Assembly (NCBI RefSeq): GCF_947496775.1
Contig: NZ_CANMDU010000007.1
Span: forward strand, 62,001 to 126,000
Length of the DNA stretch: 64,000 bases
DNA from: an uncultured Maribacter sp.
GTDB lineage: Bacteria > Bacteroidota > Bacteroidia > Flavobacteriales > Flavobacteriaceae
Reading direction: 5' to 3'
Below the pieces are notes generated by a model. It saw only the letters and a list, made by a program, of their open reading frames with translations. It searched no databases and was not told where the DNA came from. Every line of letters begins with the position of its first letter. The stretch's first letter is position 1. The position numbers were made by a program, and so were the translations under genes. Positions 45,088 to 54,474 of this stretch are shown piece after piece.

Positions 45088-45773
45088 TGTATTTATATTT
45101 ACTCTTAAATATAGCGTCAATAAGTATTCCTTTATTGTATTCTTTTCATAAAAAAATGTACTTTATACAATATTGGAAGTCCGTTTTTATCTCTATATGC
45201 ATTACGGGACTTGCTTTTATACTCTGGGATTCTTTATTCACTTTATATGGTATATGGGGCTTTAACGATCAATACCACCTACCATATAAATTATTAGATC
45301 TTCCGATAGAGGAATGGCTATTTTTTATTTGCATTCCCTATGCTTCCGTTTTTATTCATTATGCATTAGATTACTATTACCCCAAAGCTGAATTATCTAA
45401 AAAATTAACGCTTACAATTACCTTAATAATAATTACCACTTTAACTGTTAGCATAACATTCCATACAGATAAAGCATATACATTGGTAAACTTTAGCCTA
45501 GCAATTGTAGTATTTTGCATTGGTTTAATTAAAATAAAAAAATTACAAAAGTTTTATCTTTCTTTTCTTATTATTCTAATTCCATTTTTCTTAGTCAATG
45601 GAATCTTAACAGGTAGCTTTATTGATGAAGCTATTGTTTGGTATGATAATAATGAAAATTTAGGAATACGCATTGCCACCATACCGGTTGAAGATATTGT
45701 CTATGCTTTTAATTTATTATTTATAAACATACTTTTCATAGAAGAGTTAAAATCCAAACCTCAAAAAACTTAA
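45087..45773 (+). CDS. crtY: lycopene cyclase (CrtY c/d type)
   Basis: A 228-residue membrane protein with about seven helices and two repeats of the lycopene cyclase domain. The catalytic acid motifs are LPIEEWLFF (first repeat) and IPVEDIVYAF (second). This is the small membrane-type cyclase, here a single chain equivalent to CrtYc plus CrtYd. It closes lycopene ends to give beta-carotene, so the cluster predicts zeaxanthin as product. Confidence 0.88.
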   Translation: MYLYLLLNIASISIPLLYSFHKKMYFIQYWKSVFISICITGLAFILWDSLFTLYGIWGFNDQYHLPYKLLDLPIEEWLFFICIPYASVFIHYALDYYYPKAELSKKLTLTITLIIITTLTVSITFHTDKAYTLVNFSLAIVVFCIGLIKIKKLQKFYLSFLIILIPFFLVNGILTGSFIDEAIVWYDNNENLGIRIATIPVEDIVYAFNLLFINILFIEELKSKPQKT

Positions 45774-45803
45774 CTTTCATATGGATTTAAAGTATATTTA
45801 TAA

Positions 45804-46961
45804 ATGTTGATACCCAAAAACCATATAGCTTCTAAGCTTCCAGATGTAAAAACGACTATATTTACTACTATTGGCATCTTAGCAAATAAGCATAAAGCAG
45901 TAAATTTGTCACAAGGATTTCCAAACTTTAAAGTGGACCCTCACTTACTAGATTTAGTTACAAAAGCAATGCACAATGGGCATAATCAATATGCTCCTAT
46001 GGCTGGCGATATAAGTTTAAGAGAGACCATTTCACAAAAAATACAAACTCTATACAACCAAAAGTATAATCCTGAAACAGAGATAACAATTACCGCAGGT
46101 GCTACCCAAGCTATTTTTACTGCTATTACAGCTTTTATTTCTGTAGGAGATGAAGTAATTGTAATAAAACCTGCTTATGATAGCTATGAGCCTTCTATTA
46201 TAGTAAATGGGGGTATTCCTGTTGCGATTACCATGTCTCCCAAAGACTATTCTATAGATTGGAACATATTTAAGAATAAAATTTCCTCTAAAACAAAGAT
46301 GGTTATTATAAATACGCCTCATAACCCTACGGGAACTATTTGGAGTAAAAATGATATGCAACAATTAGAAGAAATTCTAAAAAACACCAATATAATAGTA
46401 CTTAGTGATGAAGTATACGAACATCTTGTATTTGATGGGCAATCTCATGAAAGCGTAGCAAAATATAAAGACTTAGCAAATCGTAGTATTATATGTTCTT
46501 CTTTTGGTAAAACTTTTCATATTACAGGCTGGAAAATAGGATACTGCGTTGCCCCTTCATATTTAATGAATGAATTTAGAAAAACACACCAGTTTAATGT
46601 ATTCTCTACGCATCATCCATCACAAATAGCCTTAGCTAAATATTTAAAAAACCCCAAGAGCTATAGTAGTCTTAGCTCCTTTTATCAAAAGAAAAGAGAC
46701 TTTTTTGTTCAAGAATTGCAAGACTCTAAATTTAAAATTCTACCCTGTAAAGGCACTTATTTTCAGCTTTTAGATTATTCTAACATTACGCAAGAAAAAG
46801 ATACTTCTTTTGCAGAGCGCCTTATTAAAAAGCACAAAATAGCTAGTATTCCTATCTCTGTTTTTAATGAAAATAATAGGGATGATAAGGTCTTACGTTT
46901 TTGTTTTGCCAAAACGCAAGACACATTGCAACAAGCAGTTGAGATATTAAAAGAACTTTAA
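45804..46961 (+). CDS. methionine/kynurenine-type aminotransferase
   Basis: A 385-residue class I PLP aminotransferase. Substrate and PLP motifs: NLSQGFPNF, ITAGATQAIF, NTPHNPTGTIW, LSDEVYEHLVFDG, and the PLP lysine in SSFGKTFHITGWKIGY. The pattern is nearest to YbdL-type methionine aminotransferases. Thirty bases after the lycopene cyclase, it may belong to the same transcript, without an obvious carotenoid role. Its stop overlaps the end of the convergent thioredoxin-like gene by four bases. Confidence 0.87.
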   Translation: MLIPKNHIASKLPDVKTTIFTTIGILANKHKAVNLSQGFPNFKVDPHLLDLVTKAMHNGHNQYAPMAGDISLRETISQKIQTLYNQKYNPETEITITAGATQAIFTAITAFISVGDEVIVIKPAYDSYEPSIIVNGGIPVAITMSPKDYSIDWNIFKNKISSKTKMVIINTPHNPTGTIWSKNDMQQLEEILKNTNIIVLSDEVYEHLVFDGQSHESVAKYKDLANRSIICSSFGKTFHITGWKIGYCVAPSYLMNEFRKTHQFNVFSTHHPSQIALAKYLKNPKSYSSLSSFYQKKRDFFVQELQDSKFKILPCKGTYFQLLDYSNITQEKDTSFAERLIKKHKIASIPISVFNENNRDDKVLRFCFAKTQDTLQQAVEILKEL

Positions 46962-47521
46962 TTACTTTTTAGAGCATAATTTGCCGTGTAACTCCCTGTA
47001 ATTATACTAAGAATATCCTTCTCCAAGCTTTTTACGGGACTTTCTACTATTCTATTTACTTCTTTACCATCTTTATAAAAAATAAAGGTGGGAACCTTAG
47101 TAATGTTTAATCCTTTTTCCTCTCCGGTAGGGCTTTTTTTATATTGCTCCCGAGTATTATTAAGAGCAACAATTTCTAATTTATTCTCTGGAAAATCTAT
47201 AGCATTCAGTATTTTAAAAAATCTTGGAACTTCTCGCTTACTATCGCCACACCAAGTTCCTAAAAACACTTGTACATTATACTTTTTAAGTTTCCTCTTA
47301 ATCCTTTTTATGGTTGTATAATCTACTTGATATCTATTAAAATTTGGAACAAACCAAGTTGCAAAAGAATGGCTTTGCAATCCCTTTTTATCAATTTTAC
47401 CCAATAAAATTTCTTTTCCATTTTCCTCTATTATAAGGGAGTTAATCTCTTGTCCTTTACAGGTAATAATTCCCAAACAAAGAACAATTTGCAAAAACAA
47501 AAACCTACCTACTACTATCAT
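46958..47521 (-). CDS. exported thioredoxin-like protein with CxxS site
   Basis: 187 residues. The N-terminus is a signal, possibly a lipoprotein one (GIITC, Cys21). The thioredoxin core is recognisable (VQVFLGTWCGDSKREVPRF, then a cis-Pro region NITKVPTFIFYKDGKEVNR), but the active site reads Cys90-Gly-Asp-Ser93, so the resolving cysteine is missing. That points to a monothiol or non-redox function. Convergent with the aminotransferase gene. Confidence 0.8.
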   Translation of the reverse strand: MIVVGRFLFLQIVLCLGIITCKGQEINSLIIEENGKEILLGKIDKKGLQSHSFATWFVPNFNRYQVDYTTIKRIKRKLKKYNVQVFLGTWCGDSKREVPRFFKILNAIDFPENKLEIVALNNTREQYKKSPTGEEKGLNITKVPTFIFYKDGKEVNRIVESPVKSLEKDILSIITGSYTANYALKSN

Positions 47522-47725
47522 AACTTTAGAATTAATATGTATTCCAAACCTATTTTAATCTGTAATCTTAGAAAAAAAGAATATTCCAAAAACCACCACA
47601 GCAATACGTACAACATCTTCCTAAATATAATGCGTTTGGTATTGCCAAAACAACGGTTGATATATTTAAACCTTTATTTACTTTACATTTTATAGGATTC
47701 TTAGTACTTTCCTATTTCAGAGCTT

Positions 47726-48697
47726 ATGCATTTCTTTAGTAATCATATTACCAAAATCTTAATTCACCTACTCTTTTGGGTACTATTTATATTTATTTCT
47801 CTTTTTGTTTTCTCTAATTACTATTGGACGGAAAATCCTTTTTTGCAATATTTTTTCATTCTAGCCTGCATTGTATATTTTAACAATGGTATTTTGCTCC
47901 CCTACTTTATTAAAAAAAAGTACTATTTTTTATATGTAATTCTTATATCTGTTATTGCTTTTTTAGGCACGCAAGCTTACTGTAATTTTTTTGCCCAGTG
48001 TGGTTGTTCTATCATGAAGTGCCTATCGGATTACCTATGGCAAACCCTAGTGCCTATTGTCTTTTTTTCTTTTATATGGATGCTTTTTTCCTATCTAAAA
48101 AAAGAAGAAGAAGTACGAGAGATCAAAGAAAAAAATAATGAAATTGAGTTACAATTTTTAAAATCTCAAATAAACCCCCACGTACTTTTTAATAACCTAA
48201 ACACTATATATTCTTACGCTTTAGAAGAACCTAAAAAAGTGCCCGAAATGGTTTTAATGTTATCCGACAATTTAAAACATGTTCTATACGAAAGCAATAC
48301 AACCTTTGTTTCTTTGGAAAAAGAGCTAGATTATGTTACCAATTACATTGCGTTTCAAAAAATAAGAACCCAAAACATAAAAACTGTAATTTTTAAGAAG
48401 AATATAGATACTCTGAATTACAAAATTGCGCCATTACTTTTAATTACACTAATAGAGAATAGTTTTAAACATAGCGCATCTAAATCAACAATTAACATAG
48501 AAATCAATGTAGAGAATAGCGTATTACGTTTAGGTGTTACTAACAAAATTGCTATTCATAGCTCCGAAAATTTAGGCGTTCCTATTGGTTTAGCAAACTT
48601 AAAGAAACGTCTAAAGTTACTTTACAAGGATAAGCATGTATTAGTAATTGAGGTGACTGAAAATTATAGCGTACAACTAAAACTGGAATTAACATGA
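47726..48697 (+). CDS. LytS-type sensor histidine kinase
   Basis: A 323-residue membrane kinase: four hydrophobic helices (about 10-30, 40-60, 67-85, 107-123), a coiled linker, then the HisKA_7TM/His_kinase domain with the phospho-acceptor His152 in SQINPHVLFNNLNTIYS and a later ATP-binding segment (LITLIENSFKHS). It overlaps the next gene by four bases, so the pair forms a two-component system. The signal is unknown. Confidence 0.9.
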   Translation: MHFFSNHITKILIHLLFWVLFIFISLFVFSNYYWTENPFLQYFFILACIVYFNNGILLPYFIKKKYYFLYVILISVIAFLGTQAYCNFFAQCGCSIMKCLSDYLWQTLVPIVFFSFIWMLFSYLKKEEEVREIKEKNNEIELQFLKSQINPHVLFNNLNTIYSYALEEPKKVPEMVLMLSDNLKHVLYESNTTFVSLEKELDYVTNYIAFQKIRTQNIKTVIFKKNIDTLNYKIAPLLLITLIENSFKHSASKSTINIEINVENSVLRLGVTNKIAIHSSENLGVPIGLANLKKRLKLLYKDKHVLVIEVTENYSVQLKLELT

Positions 48698-49386
48698 ATT
48701 GCATATTAATAGAAGATGAAATTCCAGCCCAAAAAGTACTACTTAATTATATTTCTAAAATTCCAGAGGTTAATTTAATTGGGGTATTTCAATCCGCTTT
48801 AGACGCAAATAACACTATTACCAATACAGACATTGATTGTATCTTTTTAGATATTAATTTACCCGATATTTCTGGCCTTCAATTTATAAAAACCATTCCT
48901 AATTCTCCTGCGATTATAATGACAACGGCTTATCCCGAACATGCCGTTGAAAGTTTTGAGTTAGAAAATATTTGCGACTATTTAGTAAAACCCTTTTCTT
49001 TTGAGCGCTTTTTAAAAGCGGTAAATAAATACAAAAGAGGTCTTAATTTTACTGATTTGAAAGAAGGTAAAAAAGAAAACTGTATTTTTCTAAATGTTGA
49101 TAAGACCCTTCATAAGATTGCAATACTAGACATTCTATGTATTTCTTCGGATAAAAATTATGTGACGGTTTACACCAAAACAAGGAAATTTACTTATTTA
49201 GATTCCTTAAAAAATTGGATAGAAAAACTTCCTGAATACAATTTTACGCAAATACATAAATCTCATATTATTAATCATGAAGAGATAAATAAAATATCTG
49301 GGAATATAGTTTATATGAGAGATCAAAAAATTCCGATTGGTCGTAGTTACAAATCTCAAATATTAAAAAAATTAAAAATCCACTAG
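48694..49386 (+). CDS. LytTR response regulator
   Basis: A 230-residue regulator: receiver domain (residues 1 to about 115) with acceptor Asp53 in CIFLDINLPDISG, followed by a LytTR DNA-binding domain (IFLNVDKTLHKIAILDILCISSDKNYVTVYT, then the HKSHIIN strand). Partner of the kinase just upstream. A terminator follows. Confidence 0.93.
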   Translation: MNCILIEDEIPAQKVLLNYISKIPEVNLIGVFQSALDANNTITNTDIDCIFLDINLPDISGLQFIKTIPNSPAIIMTTAYPEHAVESFELENICDYLVKPFSFERFLKAVNKYKRGLNFTDLKEGKKENCIFLNVDKTLHKIAILDILCISSDKNYVTVYTKTRKFTYLDSLKNWIEKLPEYNFTQIHKSHIINHEEINKISGNIVYMRDQKIPIGRSYKSQILKKLKIH

Positions 49387-49402
49387 AATCTATTGGATTA
49401 AA

Positions 49403-49438
49403 AAAGCAGCAACCTTTAACAAGACTGCTGCTTTTTTT
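49403..49438. terminator. bidirectional terminator after the LytTR regulator
   Basis: AAAGCAGC (49403-49410) pairs with GCTGCTTT (49427-49434), followed by four Ts on the plus strand. On the minus strand it also runs into TTTTTT, so it can serve the small minus-strand ORF too. Confidence 0.7.
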
Positions 49439-49457
49439 AAAACTCTTTTTAGTTGTC

Positions 49458-49565
49458 TTACAACATAAATAGTTTTCGCATTAAGTGAACAACACCGCTA
49501 AAAAAATCATTTCTATAAACTTGAATTTCTTTTGGTGCTGGCATGTTGTTAATTTGGGCGTCCAT
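49458..49565 (-). CDS. possible small protein, 35 aa
   Basis: A minus-strand ORF from ATG 49565 to TAA 49458 encodes 35 residues starting MDAQINNMPAPKEIQVY and ending VVHLMRKLFML. The composition is protein-like, with a hydrophilic first half and a hydrophobic, basic end. It sits alone in a 330-base spacer and stops just before a terminator usable on its strand. No promoter with an exact -7 was found (TACATTTA upstream has one mismatch). Could be chance. Confidence 0.35.
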   Translation of the reverse strand: MDAQINNMPAPKEIQVYRNDFFSGVVHLMRKLFML

Positions 49566-49719
49566 TATATTAAATTGATTTGGGTTTTACTCTAATTTCG
49601 CACTATAAATGTACTTCATAACGGCATTGTTATTTAAATTATTGTTGCGTAAGTCACTATTTTTGTGGTGTAAAAGATTAAATGTTTTTTTACTCGATAT
49701 ATGACCCCTATAATTTATT

Positions 49720-50373
49720 CTAAATTTGCATCTCAGGTATTTCTCCATCAATAATTAAATTCCCTTCCGTCGCTTTTTTTATTTCTTCTACGCTAACTCC
49801 TGGAGCACGCTCTAATAACTTAAACCCTTGGTTGGTTACTTCTAATACTGCAAGATTAGTAACAATTTTCTTTACACAAGCAACACCAGTTAATGGCAAA
49901 CTACATTTTTTTAATAATTTAGATGCTCCTGCTCTATTAGTATGCATCATGGCAACTATAATATTTTCTGCAGATGCTACTAAGTCCATTGCTCCTCCCA
50001 TTCCTTTAACCATTTTTCCTGGAATTTTCCAATTGGCAATATCTCCTCTTTCAGAGACTTCCATAGCTCCTAAAATGGTAAGGTCTACATGTTGACCCCG
50101 AATCATCCCAAAACTCGTTACAGAATCAAAAAATGAAGCTCCTGGAAGGGTTGTAATGGTTTGTTTACCTGCATTAATAATATCCGCATCTTCTTCTCCT
50201 TCGTAAGGGAAAGGTCCCATTCCTAAAACACCATTCTCACTCTGGAATTCTACATCTATATCTTCTTGTACAAAATTAGCCACCAAGGTAGGTATGCCTA
50301 TCCCTAAATTTACGTAATAGCCATCTTGTACTTCTTTTGCTATTCTTTTTGCTATTCCGTTTTTATCTAACAT
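49720..50373 (-). CDS. scoB: 3-oxoacid CoA-transferase subunit B
   Basis: A 217-residue subunit that, with ScoA, moves CoA between succinyl-CoA and acetoacetate or similar acids. The catalytic Glu is in QSENGVLGMGPFP; GKQTITTLPGASFFDS and VDLTILGAMEVSERGDIANW are family segments. Normally the A and B genes touch; here a four-helix-bundle gene separates them. Confidence 0.93.
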   Translation of the reverse strand: MLDKNGIAKRIAKEVQDGYYVNLGIGIPTLVANFVQEDIDVEFQSENGVLGMGPFPYEGEEDADIINAGKQTITTLPGASFFDSVTSFGMIRGQHVDLTILGAMEVSERGDIANWKIPGKMVKGMGGAMDLVASAENIIVAMMHTNRAGASKLLKKCSLPLTGVACVKKIVTNLAVLEVTNQGFKLLERAPGVSVEEIKKATEGNLIIDGEIPEMQI

Positions 50374-50398
50374 CTTTTTAAATTTGGAAATGTGTTAA

Positions 50399-50752
50399 TT
50401 AGGATTTTTTACTTGTCGAAATAATTTTGGATATAATTAAAATTGAAGAATTTAAATTCTTCATTAAATTCTCTCCTGGGTTTGGGTAAAAATCAGAAGA
50501 CTCACAAATTTCTAGCCAAAACATAAGTTCATCTGCCTCTTTTGCAGAGATTTTAAATTTGTGAATAAAATCTCTTTTACTCTCTGCATTCTGAGCTTCT
50601 CTAATATTAGCTCCTATTGATGTTCCACTTCTAAAAATCTGTGAAGCCATTTCAAACCTGTTATTAGCTCTAATCTGTTCTGAAAATGAAACCACTTCAA
50701 GAGCTAATTCAAAAGTTAACTTTACTATTAAATTTTCTTTATCGTTTCTCAT
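50399..50752 (-). CDS. four-helix-bundle (S23/IVP) protein
   Basis: About 117 residues from the ATG at 50752 (the frame to 50758 begins with TTG). It belongs to the family found inside 23S rRNA intervening sequences: FEMASQIFRSGTSIGANIREAQNAESKRDFIHKFKISAKEADELMFWLE. Such genes also occur scattered in Bacteroidota genomes; function unknown. It lies between scoA and scoB, 25 bases from each, as if inserted into the operon. Confidence 0.87.
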   Translation of the reverse strand: MRNDKENLIVKLTFELALEVVSFSEQIRANNRFEMASQIFRSGTSIGANIREAQNAESKRDFIHKFKISAKEADELMFWLEICESSDFYPNPGENLMKNLNSSILIISKIISTSKKS

Positions 50753-50783
50753 TTTCAAATTAAATAATCCTCAAATCGTTTAA

Positions 50784-51482
50784 TTACTTTTTTCTAACCG
50801 TTCTTTGTTCTATTCTTTTTTCATAATTACTTCCTTGAAAAATTCTTTTAACGAAAATCCCAGGGACATGAATTTCATTTGGATCTAATGTACCCGCAGG
50901 TACTAGTTCCTCTACCTCTGCAACTGTTATTTTTGCTGCGCCACACATTGCTGGATTAAAGTTACGAGCAGTTCCTTTAAAAATAAGATTGCCAGCTTCA
51001 TCTCCTTTCCACGCTTTTACAAAAGAAAAATCGGCTTTATAAGCTTCTTCTAGCACGTACATTTTTCCATTAAACTGTCTTGTTTCTTTTCCTTCGGCTA
51101 CTTCTGTACCATAACCAGCTGGAGTGTAAAATGCAGGAAAACCAGATTGTGCTGCTCTACATTTTTCTGCTAATGTTCCTTGCGGTGTAAGTTCTACCTC
51201 TAGCTCCCCACTTAACATTTGTCTTTCGAACTCATCATTCTCCCCTACATAAGAAGATATCATTTTTTTAATTTGATGTTTTTGCAATAGCAACCCCAAA
51301 CCAAAATCATCTACCCCTGCATTGTTAGATATGCAGGTAATATCTTTAATTCCTAACGCAACCAATTCGGCAATTGCATTTTCTGGAATTCCACAAAGTC
51401 CAAAGCCCCCTAGCATAAAAGTCATTCCGCTTTGAACCCCCTGAAGAGCCTCTTGAACAGTGTCTACTTTTTTATTTATCAT
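50784..51482 (-). CDS. scoA: 3-oxoacid CoA-transferase subunit A
   Basis: A 232-residue subunit: [16 protein letters not shown], the CoA-binding region, and the C-terminal [19 protein letters not shown]. Partner of ScoB downstream. Used in ketone-body or branched-acid degradation and acid activation. Complete. Confidence 0.93.
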   Translation of the reverse strand: MINKKVDTVQEALQGVQSGMTFMLGGFGLCGIPENAIAELVALGIKDITCISNNAGVDDFGLGLLLQKHQIKKMISSYVGENDEFERQMLSGELEVELTPQGTLAEKCRAAQSGFPAFYTPAGYGTEVAEGKETRQFNGKMYVLEEAYKADFSFVKAWKGDEAGNLIFKGTARNFNPAMCGAAKITVAEVEELVPAGTLDPNEIHVPGIFVKRIFQGSNYEKRIEQRTVRKK

Positions 51483-51559
51483 TATTGATTCTTCATATTT
51501 AGATTAAATATTAGTCCCATTTTAAATAATTCTCACTAAAAATACAAGTTTAATATGAA

Positions 51560-51599
51560 AAAAGCACCTTTCTATTAAATTTAATAGAAAGGTGCTTTT
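51560..51599 (-). terminator. terminator of the PBP1A gene
   Basis: A 40-base perfect palindrome (arms AAAAGCACCTTTCTATTAAA and its complement). Read on the minus strand the T tract continues (TTTTTTCAT). It lies just after the PBP1A stop at 51621. It can also act on the plus strand. Confidence 0.75.
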
Positions 51600-51620
51600 A
51601 CTATTTTAGAATTAAAAACT

Positions 51621-53981
51621 CTAGAAATCTATCTCTTCTAAGTCATCCGCATCTTCTTCGTCTGAAGCTTCATCTTCTAATACTTTAGAACAGTCTACAT
51701 TAATAGATAAGTCTTTTGGCTTAAGAAAACTCTTATCTGAAATACCTAATTCCTTATTTTCATAATTTTTTTTCATATAAACCCCCCATATTGGTAGTGC
51801 CATAGCCGCTCCTTGTCCGTATGTTATACTTTTAAAATGAATAGGTTTATCTTCTCCACCGACCCAAACTCCAGTAACCAAATTAGGAACTAAGCCCATA
51901 AACCAACCATCACTTTGATTTTGTGTGGTACCCGTTTTTCCAGCAATAGGATTTTTAAAGCCATATGGGTACCCAGTAATAACTTCATCGTATTCTTTTT
52001 TCCACTTATTTACGCCTGTTGTACGTAAGCGGGTTCCTGAACCACCTTGAGTAACCCCCTGCATTAAATCTAACATAGCATATGCTACATCTTTGCTAAG
52101 TACATCTTTAGTCTCTGGCACATATTCATATAGAACCGTTCCATTTTTATCCTCAATACGGGTAACCATTACGGGCTTTACGTAAACACCTTGATTTACA
52201 AAAGCACCATAAGCCCCTACCATTTCATACACATTGACATCAGGGGTACCTAATGCAATAGACGGAACTTCTGGAATTTCGGCAGTTATACCTAAATTTT
52301 TAGCAATAATTGCTACAGATTTAGGTCCTACTTTATCTATTAACTGGGCAGTAACCGTATTAATTGAATTTGCTAATGCCTTTTTTAAAGTATAATTATT
52401 CCCTGAATATTTTCCATCAGAATTTTTTGGACACCAAGGCTCTGGATTTCCATGCTTATCTGCTTCTATACAATATTGCGTATCTGGCAATTCGTCACAA
52501 GGAGAATAGCGTAATTGGTCTATTGCGGCTGCATAAACAAAAGGTTTAAAAGTAGAACCTGCTTGCATGGAACCCTGTATTACATTATCATATTGAAAAT
52601 GTTTATAATTTATACCCCCAACCCATGCTTTTACATGCCCTGTTTGTGGTTCCATAGACATCATAGCGGTGCGTAAAAAAGTTTTGTAATAACGAATAGA
52701 ATCCAGAGGAGTCATAACGGTATCTTTCTCCTTGTTTTCACTCTTCCAATCGAAAACCGTCATATCTTTTTTCTTGGTAAAAGAAGCTCGAATAACTTTT
52801 TCTGATTTTCCTTCTTTCTTCATTTGTCTCCAACGGTCCGAGTTTTTCATGGCTCTTTCCATAATACGGTTAATCTGATCTTTATCTACATCTAAAAACG
52901 GTGCTGTTTTATTCCTTTTTGGTGTATTTTGATGAAAAAATTCGGCTTGTAATTTTGTCATATGTTGCGAAACTGCGTCTTCTGCATTTGCTTGCATACG
53001 AGAATCTATAGTAGTATATATTTTAAGACCATCAAGAAAAAGATTCCATTTATCCCTTTCTCCTTCTAATGCCGGTTTTGGATTTTTCTTAATCCAGTCA
53101 TTCATATAGCCTTGTAAATACATCCTAAAATAGGTTGCAAGACCGTCTCTGTGAGATTGTGGATTATAATTGAGTTTCATCTCTAAAGCCTGTAAAGAAT
53201 CTTTTTCTTGCTCTGTTATATAATCATATCTTGCTAATTGCGCCAATACTACATTTCTCCTATTTTTAGTTCCTATAGGGTTTCTGTGCGGTCTTGGGTT
53301 ATATAAGGAAGAATTTTTAAACATCCCAACTAACATTGCAGCCTCTTCTAGCTTTAAATCTTTAGGCTCTTTACCAAAATAAATTTTCGACGCCGAACGA
53401 ATACCATCTGCATTATTACCAAAATCATAAATATTAAAATACATAGTCATGATTTCTTCTTTGGTATAATTGCGTTCTAGTCTTGTTGCAATTACCCACT
53501 CTCTTAGTTTTTGAGTATATTTTCTCCAATCTTTAACCCTAACACCTACGAACAACTGTCTAGCCAACTGCTGAGAAATGGTACTCCCCCCACCTGCATT
53601 TCTAAAAGTTAATTTAGCAAATAAGGCTCTGAAAAAACTCCTTGCATCTATTCCCGAATGCTCATAGTAACGCACATCTTCTGTGGCCACTAAAGCATCT
53701 ATTAAATTTTGACTTAAATCTTCATATTTTATGGGGGTTCTATTATCGTCTAAATAATATTTTGAAAGTAATACCCCATCGCCAGAAATTACTTCCGAAG
53801 CTAAATTTGTTTGCGGATTTTCTAAACTTTCAAATGTAGGCATTTCACCTAACCAACCTCTGGATGCTAAAATAAAAACTAAAGCAACCATCGATATTCC
53901 TGCAACAAACAGTATCCAAAACCACTTTATAAACTTAAAAAAACTCCTTGTTTCTTTTTTCTTTACAGCTTTCTTTGCCAT
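51621..53981 (-). CDS. class A penicillin-binding protein (PBP1A-like)
   Basis: A 786-residue bifunctional peptidoglycan synthase. N-terminal anchor (FKFIKWFWILFVAGISMVALVFIL region), glycosyltransferase motifs ATEDVRYYEHSGID and GGSTISQQLARQLF, then a transpeptidase with the active-site Ser in GSTFKPFVYAA, the SxN motif ANSINTV, and KTGTTQN. The C-terminus is acidic. It polymerises and crosslinks the cell wall. The gldH gene precedes it by four bases. Confidence 0.93.
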   Translation of the reverse strand: MAKKAVKKKETRSFFKFIKWFWILFVAGISMVALVFILASRGWLGEMPTFESLENPQTNLASEVISGDGVLLSKYYLDDNRTPIKYEDLSQNLIDALVATEDVRYYEHSGIDARSFFRALFAKLTFRNAGGGSTISQQLARQLFVGVRVKDWRKYTQKLREWVIATRLERNYTKEEIMTMYFNIYDFGNNADGIRSASKIYFGKEPKDLKLEEAAMLVGMFKNSSLYNPRPHRNPIGTKNRRNVVLAQLARYDYITEQEKDSLQALEMKLNYNPQSHRDGLATYFRMYLQGYMNDWIKKNPKPALEGERDKWNLFLDGLKIYTTIDSRMQANAEDAVSQHMTKLQAEFFHQNTPKRNKTAPFLDVDKDQINRIMERAMKNSDRWRQMKKEGKSEKVIRASFTKKKDMTVFDWKSENKEKDTVMTPLDSIRYYKTFLRTAMMSMEPQTGHVKAWVGGINYKHFQYDNVIQGSMQAGSTFKPFVYAAAIDQLRYSPCDELPDTQYCIEADKHGNPEPWCPKNSDGKYSGNNYTLKKALANSINTVTAQLIDKVGPKSVAIIAKNLGITAEIPEVPSIALGTPDVNVYEMVGAYGAFVNQGVYVKPVMVTRIEDKNGTVLYEYVPETKDVLSKDVAYAMLDLMQGVTQGGSGTRLRTTGVNKWKKEYDEVITGYPYGFKNPIAGKTGTTQNQSDGWFMGLVPNLVTGVWVGGEDKPIHFKSITYGQGAAMALPIWGVYMKKNYENKELGISDKSFLKPKDLSINVDCSKVLEDEASDEEDADDLEEIDF

Positions 53982-53985
53982 ATGT

Positions 53986-54474
53986 TTACTCTTTGCTTTT
54001 TACTATTTCTAAACCAACATCAGTTACCCCTTCTAAGTCAATAACTCCTGGAATACTTCCGTTCTTACGCATAGCATGTGTTATTTCTAAAGTATATACG
54101 CCAGAACTAGGAAAAACGATGTTCTCTCTATACCACAATTTACTTTCTTTAATACTTCCTTGTCCCTTGCCTAACCATGTCCCATCTGGCAAAGCCATAT
54201 TAAACTCCAAAGTATCTTTAACAACATCTCCATTAGGATACCCAAGCTCTGTAATTAAAAACAAATTACTATACGGGTAGTTTTGGTCATTCCTTATATT
54301 AATAAACATATGGTGCTTTTGTACCGTGTCTATCTCCGAAAAATTAAATGTAATAACATTATTCTTGTTCCAACTGGCATCATCTAGAGTTTGAAATTCA
54401 GATTTTACAATGGCATTATCACAAGAAACTGCAGTAAGAAATACTGCAACTAAAATTAAAAAAGACCTAAGCAT
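53986..54474 (-). CDS. gldH: gliding motility lipoprotein GldH
   Basis: 162 residues from the ATG at 54474: a lipoprotein signal (FLILVAVFLTAVSC, Cys18) and the GldH-like core (NVITFNFSEIDTVQKHHMFINIRN, YPYSNLFLITELGYPNG, LPDGTWLGKGQGSIKESKLWYRENIVFP). GldH is needed for gliding and type IX secretion in Flavobacterium. The longer frame to 54606 lies within ricT and is rejected. It overlaps ricT by eight bases. Confidence 0.9.
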   Translation of the reverse strand: MLRSFLILVAVFLTAVSCDNAIVKSEFQTLDDASWNKNNVITFNFSEIDTVQKHHMFINIRNDQNYPYSNLFLITELGYPNGDVVKDTLEFNMALPDGTWLGKGQGSIKESKLWYRENIVFPSSGVYTLEITHAMRKNGSIPGVIDLEGVTDVGLEIVKSKE

